This document shows, piece by piece, positions 56,805-64,000 of a stretch of 64,000 bases of DNA (position 1 is its first letter; each line of letters opens with the position of its first letter). The stretch is from Enoplolaimus lenunculus. Lineage: Eukaryota > Nematoda > Enoplea > Enoplida > Thoracostomopsidae. A model generated the notes under the pieces. That model was not told the origin of the DNA and ran no database searches. It saw nothing but the letters and a program-made list of their open reading frames with translations. The stretch spans positions 62,001 to 126,000 of the forward strand of contig JASANG010001103.1 in the NCBI GenBank assembly GCA_030248215.1. Direction: 5' to 3'. A program made the position numbers and the translations under genes.

Positions 56805-56938
56805 GAAGTTTGATAGCTAAATATATATTTTAGTCTGCGGTACGATTTGGTTCAATTTGAAAAATGTTTTTTTAATATTAAACTTAAAGACTTAAAATAA
56901 AACAATAATTGACAACATTGCATAACCGGATATATAAA

Positions 56939-57155
56939 CACTACAAAAAATGGTGAGTCAAATTGGACTCTCTCCGAAATAGGCTTTTGCTGACTACACA
57001 AACTGAGTCAAAATCTACTCGGCCCGGGTCAATATTGATTCACTGAATTGCTCAATGAGTCGAATTTGGTTCTGGTGGAGTCGAATTTGACTCAGACAGG
57101 TTAGGAAAAGCCTATTTCGGAGAGAGTAAATTTGACTCACCATTTTTTGCAGTAT
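56939..57155. mobile_element. family E MITE, copy 5
   Basis: CACTACAAAAAATGGTGAGT to CACCATTTTTTGCAGTATAT. Confidence 0.85.
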
Positions 57156-57633
57156 ATATATCAGCATGGTATATGTATTTAATACCTCCATTGTCGCGGG
57201 TAGGGTAAGATCTTTAACCTGGAACTACCGGTTGCACTTCGGTTTATCACCTGAATACCAAGAAAACTTGAAAAATTCTCAAAATTGTTATTTTAATAAA
57301 CAGATCCAAGCACAAAATTAAAGCTTAAAGTAGGCTTTAATGCTCGAATATTAATATATACCAAAATTGCACAGAAACAGCAACGTTTTTTGAACTCACC
57401 TGATCGGTTGGTTTCACAGGAACCAGCATTCCAACTCGTAAAAAAGTGAACTCAGAATCGGAGTTGAAATTCAATTTTGTCGTTGGAATCGGAATTGAAA
57501 TATTTTATTGTTGCGTTTATTGTGTGGCGTAGTGGGAAAGGTTTCCGATGGCAGTTGAAATGTATTAAATTGTACTTTTGTGGTTCATTGCGGTTCTGTG
57601 TTCAAGGAGCAATAACATTATATATATCTTACA

Positions 57634-57826
57634 ATAGGGTTCATATTCTTAAATGCATATAGCACTTATCATCAGTTAGCGATAGGTTTTGAAACTGATA
57701 TACTCATGCACTTGCTGATCTTAAAACATGTGCTGAAGCTCTAAGATTATCATTTTATGGTTCAAAAGTTACAAGACATATCACCAACTGTTAATAGGTG
57801 CTACACATATTTGAGAATACGGGTAT
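57634..57826. mobile_element. family D MITE, copy 8
   Basis: GTTCATATTCTTAAATGCAT to CACATATTTGAGAATACGGG. Confidence 0.75.
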
Positions 57827-57885
57827 ACAAACTAAGAAACGACCTTTGAAGTTGTGATCTAAACAACCTATTTCGTACACACATA

Positions 57886-58050
57886 GACCTGTCGCCAGTT
57901 CAACTTGCTGAGAGGCTAAAAAAATTTATGACCGGCACTTAAAGGTATTCGATACCTTTGCAAGCAAGGTTGAAAATTTTCTAAGGGTGGAGCGAAATTG
58001 TCCCATGGGGTTTGAGCCCCCACTGGCCACCCGTTCTGACTGCGGGTCCG
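57886..58050 (+). repeat. family I repeat
   Basis: CCTGTCGCCAGTTCAACTTG to CTGACTGCGGGTCCG, with GCAAGCAAGGTTGAAAATTT. Confidence 0.6.
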
Positions 58051-58749
58051 TTATCTACGTTTTATTGAAAAACCTTTGAGCTGTTTGTTTACTCTGATCA
58101 TTTGCTTGATGATGCTATAAGCAACGCTGTGTTTTCCTGGTTTCTTGGTTTATGTTGTGTGTTGGATTCGACGGTATGTATTGGTTTGTTTTTCTACGTG
58201 TATACAGTACCAGCAAATTATGTTTGTTGGTCGTCTGGTTATGTTCAGGGCGTATAGATACAACCTATACAAAAGCGGATCCAGAAAAATCTAACCGGAA
58301 CTTGTTCCGTGTTTAGGGTGTCAGCCCTACCCAGAAGTCAATGTATGGGCCTTTTAAGCGTGGCGCTCATCCGGAGTCTAGTAAAACCCGTTGTTTCCGC
58401 CTAAATTTTTTTGAAACATTACGAATTGCATATCGTGGGATGGGTCGAATCGTCCGGCTAAAAAGGAATCAGCAGAAAAAAACGGTTCGAGTGCAGCGAG
58501 CGAGAAACCAGACGTATTTTCAGGAATGATAGCGATAAACCAAACGATTTTTATTTGGTTTAGGTTAATGCATAAAATGTTTGGTTTAAAACGAGTTATA
58601 CGACCGGTACTATATCTGATCGGGAAATCATGCATGCGGACCTGTAGCCAAATGGGGGGCGGGCGGATCAGGCGGATCAGCGAAGGTTTTTTCTGCGATT
58701 ATACGCTGCTCTTTCGGCCGGGTGTCCTTCATTTTTCGATAAGCTCCGG

Positions 58750-58890
58750 GGTCCATGTAAAGATCAAGGACGGAACGTTGTTCTGTGGGACTGCAATCCA
58801 GTAAGCTTAAGCATTAGACTATTTTTTTGCTTGGCTTAGGCTTAGGAATTTGCCTATGATACTCTTCCGCCTGTGTTCTTTACATTGGCC
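58750..58890 (+). mobile_element. family A element 25, minimal, with target duplication
   Basis: GGTCCATGTAAAGATCAAGG to CTGTGTTCTTTACATTGGCC with only two or three TTAGGC hexamers. AGCTCCGG and ATCTCCGG flank it (7/8). Confidence 0.92.
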
Positions 58891-59362
58891 ATCTCCGGTG
58901 ACCCTGGTCGGTGGCCTACAACGGGAGGGTCATCTCGCATTTGGGGGCTCTGGTAACCTAATTACCGCCCTGTTAATAATTCACCACTTCCGCTGAAACG
59001 GATCTGACACTGGATATATTTTCAAAGTTTCTTATATTTCGAGTCAAAAATTTCAATACATAAACTGTCTCTGGCGAATTATGCCCAAATTTTGATACAT
59101 TTAACAAAGGTTTTGGTTCAGCATAAGCTTTCAACCCAAACTTTAGACTACGATTTTTGTGAACTAATGAAACATTATTGATTAAAATACAACAGTTGAC
59201 AGTTACTAAGCATTATGCCTGCTGTATAAGTACTTCTTCCCAATAGTCTAAGCCTACGTTAGCCTAAACCTAAACTGTAATTCTAAGCCTAAACGGCAGT
59301 CTAAATTGTGCCAAAACCTAAAAATTCCAAAACCTTTAGAGGAAAGTGTACAGGATCCCGTA

Positions 59363-59413
59363 GGCTTAGGAATATGTTTATAATACTGTTCCGCCCCTGT
59401 TCTTTACATTGGC
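59363..59413 (+). mobile_element. family A right-half fragment
   Basis: AGGAATATGTTTATAATACT and CCCCTGTTCTTTACATTGGC without a left half. Confidence 0.75.
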
Positions 59414-60794
59414 ATGCTTGCTCAACTCATTGAACTTCTACCCAAAACGATGGTTAACTGTACCAGAAAATAACTAAATAATTCTACATTTTGCGCTGGC
59501 TGCTAAATTATAAGATGTGATGTACAAATGAAATCAAAATCGTTTACAAAATCACAGCGGATTCGAACATTTCAAATGACGAATACCGTACGAAATAATA
59601 ATAGTGAAAAAACTCGCGAACGAAGCGACCGAGAAGCCGAACGCAATTTCAGCACTAAATCTCAATGCACCATTTAGGGGTTTATTCACGCTGGCGGTAT
59701 GTTTGCGTGGCTTCACCCTACGCACACCTGTGTGTACAATATGAGGGTTCGTCGGCTATATTGAACCCTGCCCCCCAGTAGTTTTTAAAATTTTTTAGAT
59801 TTTTGCCACAACTTATGTTTAGGTTTAGGCTTCGGGTTTAGAATACAGCATAGGCTTAGGCTTGTGGAATCGCAAAATGTACAATTTCTCACTTATTTTT
59901 TAACATTTATAGGATATCAAAAGCTGTAGTATGCAAGGTGCAATAGACTGTTACATTGATGTTCGTTCGCCACGAACTATATCAACATTTCAGCTCTTAA
60001 GTTGATAGGAGCTGTAATGAATATTTTTTACACAAATACAAAAACACGTTTCGTCAGATTTAACTCGATTTATAAACTTTGATTGACGTGCGTTTTACTG
60101 CTCGCAAGCGAAACGACTCATTGTTTCAACTGACGAGTTAGACCCGACGTTTGAAATTTGTTGATTTGCCCCTGCTTGAGTTCGAGTCGTTGGAGTTGAC
60201 TTGAAACTATAACTTTGAAATTGGGTATTTTTTAATTACGAAAATCGACAGTATTCAATTCGTTCAGTTTGGAATTAATACTTTGGTTGCGTTGAATTAC
60301 GATCTCGACGCAATCAAATTCATATTTCAATCCAACTCTGAGCCAGAGCGGGCATACCAACTGTGACAAGTTATACGGTGAATAGCATAAGATTTAAATT
60401 TTAAACTTTTTCAGTCGAAAATTTTGAACTTTAAACAGTCGTATTTTTTAAAAATTCAAATTTGAGTGCGAATTGATCTGTGCAGGTCATAATAAACTGA
60501 GGTATTTTCAAATTTTTCAAAATGATACTTCTAACGCTTTATTTCATTTTTAAGCTGATAAAAGTTGACCTGAAATTTGAGAAAATATATCTTGTCTTTA
60601 TTTTGATTAATTTTCTTACCTCACAAAATAGAACTGAGTTTTCAAATGTAACCACTGTAACGAGAACATTTACACAATAATTTTTCATCTGCATTGTTTC
60701 TTTACTTCTATTCAGGGTTATTTTACAATTTGTTAACATTTTATATTCGACTGAACAACATATTGACAAACATGGCAGGTAAAGTTTCAAACTA
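59414..60794. other. no gene; one J core and TTAGGC traces
   Basis: J core at ~59613-59645 (CGAACGAAGCGACCGAGAAG). A decayed TTTAGGTTTAGGCTT word lies at ~59815. The MENTAL-domain exons expected for a STARD3-type gene were not found here. Confidence 0.4.
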
Positions 60795-61135
60795 ACCGGA
60801 ACAGGAACAGGAACTGGAATTTGAAATATTTTTTATCACCGAATTGCTATTGAACTGTTCAGAAAACTTACCAAAAATCATTTAAGCAAATTTTTAGCTG
60901 TTTCATTGCAAAATATTGGGAAACCACGTCAGATTTTTATCAAACAGTTAATTAACAAAAAATTAAACTAATTGCAAGAAACGCTCATTGTTTCAAATAT
61001 TTAAATGAGTATGAATAATTTTCGCAAAACCGTAAAAATTCCGGTTACTGCATCATATTTGAACGCAGGTAAATGCACATGAGCAGGAATTGAATTTTTA
61101 CAGGAATTCCGGCCGGAATAAGAATTCCACTTGAA
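60795..61135. repeat. dispersed GGAACAGGAAC repeat
   Basis: AACCGGAACAGGAACAGGAA at the left and GGAATTCCGGCCGGAATAAG near the right. Shares words with 4.13 and 44.2-44.5 kb. Confidence 0.5.
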
Positions 61136-61262
61136 CCTTGATATATGTATATATAAATATATATAAAATTAAGTATATATTTAAGATCATTAAAATTCTG
61201 CATGTTATAAAATGTGGTATAAGAAACATCGAGTAGTTTTTTAGTAAAATATTTCGGTTTTT

Positions 61263-61408
61263 GGCCGATGTAAAGGACGGGGGCGGAACAGTATTATAAG
61301 CATATTCCTAAGCCTAATCCTAAGCCAAGCGAAAAATAGTCTTAAGCTTAAGCTTACTCTATGACAGTCCCGTAGAAAAGCGTTCCGCCTATGATTTTTA
61401 CATGGGCC
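61263..61408 (-). mobile_element. family A element 27
   Basis: GGCCGATGTAAAGGACGGGG to CTATGATTTTTACATGGGCC. CGGTTTTT and CGGTTACT flank it (6/8). A further A fragment with TTAGGC hexamers follows to ~61500. Confidence 0.88.
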
Positions 61409-61571
61409 CGGTTACTATTTTTTTGCTTGGCTTAGGCTTAGACTTAGGCTTAGAAATATGCTAAGTCTTGCGCTTAGGCTTAGGCTTAGGCATAGGAATA
61501 ATTTTCAAAATTTATTCGTTATTTTAATTCAGTATTTTTTTCATATTAAATTATTAATATTTCTATTTCAG

Positions 61572-63054
61572 ACGCTCTTGGGTATACAGAAACACTGATC
61601 GAAGACTCTGAAGAGGTATGTTAGCACTGATATTTGAACTGTCTTTTAAAACAATTTCCAAAACTGTAAACGATATGTGTTCCAGAGTTTTCTTATTGGT
61701 CAATTCTTAGTTTTAAAAGAAACTATTTTTGAATTTATACTGTGGCGAATTCATTAAATTTTAAAAAGAACGCTGCCGCTCAGTGATAAAAAACTCACAA
61801 TCGAAGCGAGCGAGAAGTCAAACGTCATTTTAATGCTAAACCTTATACAAAATCATAGTTTTGATCCCTGGCTGAGAGCCTGCCTGGCTGGGGTGCCTAG
61901 CTTGAAACCGCCAGTGCGGTCACGTTATTGTGATTGCAAATGAAGTTAATGACGTTTGCGCGATGATGACAGTGTGACGTCACACTGTCGGAACAGACTA
62001 TGGTAGGGACCCCCAAAAATTCCGAGATGGGGGCCATTTTCAATGTTGAAAATATTTTTCAAATTTTTTGTTTAAAATTATGTTGGGGTCGGGGCTCCTT
62101 TTTGGGGTGGGGCTTCCCAAAAAGGAACATTCGAAGTCTTTAAAGGCTGATTGTAAATTATAATTTAGTTTTTTCAGAAATTCTAATTTATGAAATTTTA
62201 GTAATTTGTAGACCCCGCATGAATATGTTACAGTGGCTACGGACCCCCTTTTCAAGCATCTTTGCCGGATGGTGTCCATAGTTGAAACATGAGTCCCAGC
62301 AATGACGTAGCTGAGATTTCATTTCGAGGGGTGTAACTTTAATTTTTTGATTGTCATAAATCCAGAACGGGATATAAAAATAAAACTGTTTTGAATGTAC
62401 TATTTTCAAAAATTTCGGAAGGGGATATATCAACTCCATATCTTCTTTGGTATAGTGTAGTCACTCGAATAAAAGGGGGTAATAAGAGGGGGTCCCCATT
62501 TTGAGTCCCGATCAATAGAAGTCCGTATCCCTAATAAGAGTCCGTAAGCAGAAGGAGTCCGTGAACCCTAATTAGAGTCCATAAATGTCAATTGTCAAGT
62601 ACATTCCTGAGTATAAACTTGCATTACCGCTCAAGCTTTTGATACAAGACAAATAAACGTTTAATTAAACGGATAATTGCAGTACCGGATATATCAGCAA
62701 CGAAGGGTGGCGGAGCGCGAGTTAAAAATAAATAGCAGTCTGCAACCAAATATCAGGGTGGGTACCCTCTGGAGATGTCACATAAATATCAGTCTACCCT
62801 CTTATTCGGGTCACTACACTACGTCCCTGCGTCACAGCCGCTTTCAGTGTAATTTCGTTTGCCTTGATTTGTTTCAGAATCAAAATTATCTCGCTGAACT
62901 GAACAAAGGAATTGAAATCAGCGTTGGGTTTTTAGAATCTGACGCTTGGCGGAACAAAACAGGCGGATGGAAACTGGAAAACGAAGATAAAGAAAGCGGC
63001 GACAAAATATACAGCGTTCAGTCGAGCGCTCATGGTAAAGTGTTTGGCGCTGAG
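61572..63054 (+). CDS. START-domain protein, MLN64/STARD3-like, partial (two exons)
   Basis: Exon 61572-61615 (acceptor ATTTCAG, donor GAG|GTATGT) encodes ALGYTETLIEDSEE after two bases of a split codon. Exon 62878-63054 (acceptor TTGTTTCAG, donor GAG|GTAAGA) encodes 59 residues in phase 0. The second holds the start of a START domain: NYLAELNKGIE (helix 1), then GGWKLENEDKESGDKIYSV and HGKVFGAE. The order W-K-E-x(5)-G-D-x-(V/I)-Y-S and H-G-K-x-F matches STARD3-type lipid-transfer domains. The acidic LIEDSEE just before it fits the linker between membrane and START parts in that family. START domains bind sterol or another lipid in a hydrophobic pocket; the substrate cannot be told from this part. 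Upstream membrane exons and the rest of START were not found, the latter probably beyond the window. Another STARD class is possible. Confidence 0.72.
62457..62817. mobile_element. family H element in START-gene intron
   Basis: TAGTCACTCGAATAAAAGGG to CTCTTATTCGGGTCACTACA. It ends ~60 bp before the START exon. Confidence 0.85.
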
Positions 63055-63067
63055 GTAAGAACCAATC

Positions 63068-63268
63068 AAAATGTTTGTAGCACCTGTCACCAGTTGGTTG
63101 ATGCATATGAACCAATCGTTGTACAGCTATGAAATGCAGCTCATTTTTGGCATTTCATTTGACGCATTTCGGTGACGATCTGACGTTCCACAGTTGCTGC
63201 AGTTTCGTACGTTTGAAAACTTATTACTAATTGATGATAGGTGCTAGACACACAGGTGACAATACGGT
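63068..63268. mobile_element. family D MITE, copy 9
   Basis: AATGTTTGTAGCACCTGTCA to CTAGACACACAGGTGACAAT. It begins ~14 bp after the START-exon donor. Confidence 0.7.
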
Positions 63269-63537
63269 TCAAGTTGATAAATAAATAATTATTAAAGAAT
63301 ACTTAGGATAATTATTGAATGCAGAATCGCATCCGGATCCGGGAGTGTAATGAAACGTGTATATATTTATCTTATTTGTAGGAATACAGGCCAAAATTTG
63401 TAAATGTTCTTCAAGCAGAAATATTTATACAGTAATTGCACCAAAATTTTAGTTTCCTTAACGAAAACTTAACGTTTCAAACCGTTAAGTAGGGCTATGA
63501 TTAATCGTATGAAAGCTTAAGTTAACTAATATTAGCT

Positions 63538-63862
63538 AGATTTCTGAAACCTTATTAAAGTACGACTTCATACATAAATATTTTGCTAAGCATTTATTAA
63601 GACAATTTATTGTTTCTGAAAGCGTACTTAAGTTAAATAAATACTTGAGTCACTAACTAAATTTAATGAATTACAGACTGATTCATGGAGCGTTCCCAGT
63701 ATAAAGCAAATCCATGACTGCCTTTCTTCATGATCCATTCTCATAATTTGCATTTTTTTGCTTTTGTCCAAAAAGTTAAGTATTGGCTTAAAGCAAGAGA
63801 CTTAATTAAGTACTTACAAAACCTGAGTAAATGCTAAAGTAAGATTTCCAAAACCCAACCAC
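63538..63862. mobile_element. family P element, copy 2
   Basis: AGATTTCTGAAACCTTATTA to AAAGTAAGATTTCCAAAACC; internal ACTTAAGT words as at 46.6-46.9 kb. Confidence 0.65.
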
Positions 63863-64000
63863 TATGTCGTAAACTAAACGCATGCTTGCAACGGTTTAAG
63901 CACAACGCGAACCCGGAAACCGAATAAGCGTCAATATCCCGATGTTTAAACTGAGTTGCACCGAAGACGTCAAATCTGTTCGATCCGATTGTTGATTCTG

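Overview
The window is repeat-rich, AT-rich animal nuclear DNA. It contains pieces of four spliced protein-coding genes embedded in many small, non-autonomous DNA-transposon-like elements. Introns follow GT..AG and most acceptors are T-rich and end in TTTCAG or TTTTAG. There are no bacterial operons, and the proteins belong to animal families: synaptotagmin-like C2, animal haem peroxidase and START. Arrays of the hexamer TTAGGC, the nematode telomere repeat, are abundant. Almost all of them lie inside one transposon family, so they hint at a nematode-like invertebrate but do not prove it.

Layout. (1) 1.9-4.1 kb, minus strand: two exons of a synaptotagmin-like membrane protein (transmembrane segment, basic linker, C2A domain). 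The C2A domain carries an unusual ~31-residue tandem-repeat insertion, and the rest of the gene is not recognised in the window. (2) 4.1-29.2 kb: no gene recognised. This stretch is filled with inverted-repeat elements, minisatellites and nested insertions. (3) 29.3-35.6 kb, plus strand: a five-exon gene with a complete predicted 390-residue product and all junctions in phase 0. It has no recognised domain. (4) 35.7-46.2 kb: repeats only, including a 0.93-kb foldback element. (5) 46.3-52.2 kb, plus strand: five exons of an animal haem peroxidase with all catalytic residues. A phase-compatible last exon adds a pleiotrophin/midkine-like domain. The N-terminal exons are not identified. (6) 52.2-61.5 kb: repeats. 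(7) 61.6-63.1 kb, plus strand: two exons that start a MLN64/STARD3-type START domain. The gene runs out of both the recognisable region and the window.

Repeat families (my names). A: ~20-28-bp inverted ends (GGCCCATGTAAAGATCAGGG and relatives) around TTAGGC arrays, with 8-bp target-site duplications; about 25 copies. B: ends with GGGTTGCGCTATA around CpG-rich decamer arrays. C: ends AACTTCCACAATA. D: ~220 bp, ends with TTCTCAAATGTGTATAGC. E: ends CACTGCAAAAAATGGTGAG. F: ends CACTGTAAATTCCAATGAG. G: ends AAGCCCTATTCACACGTGC. H: ends AGTGACCCGAATAAGA. I: a GTAGCCAGCTCG..CTACGGGCC repeat. J: a short GAAGCGAACGAGAAGCCAAA core. K: CATATGATATTC palindromes inside a terminal-inverted-repeat element. 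L: a foldback element. N: ends with GTGTAAACGGAT. P: ends GGGTTTCTGAAATCTTAC. They are often nested in one another and fill the introns of all the genes.

The four genes show no functional link to one another. They are simply neighbours. No transposase gene was found, so every element here appears non-autonomous.
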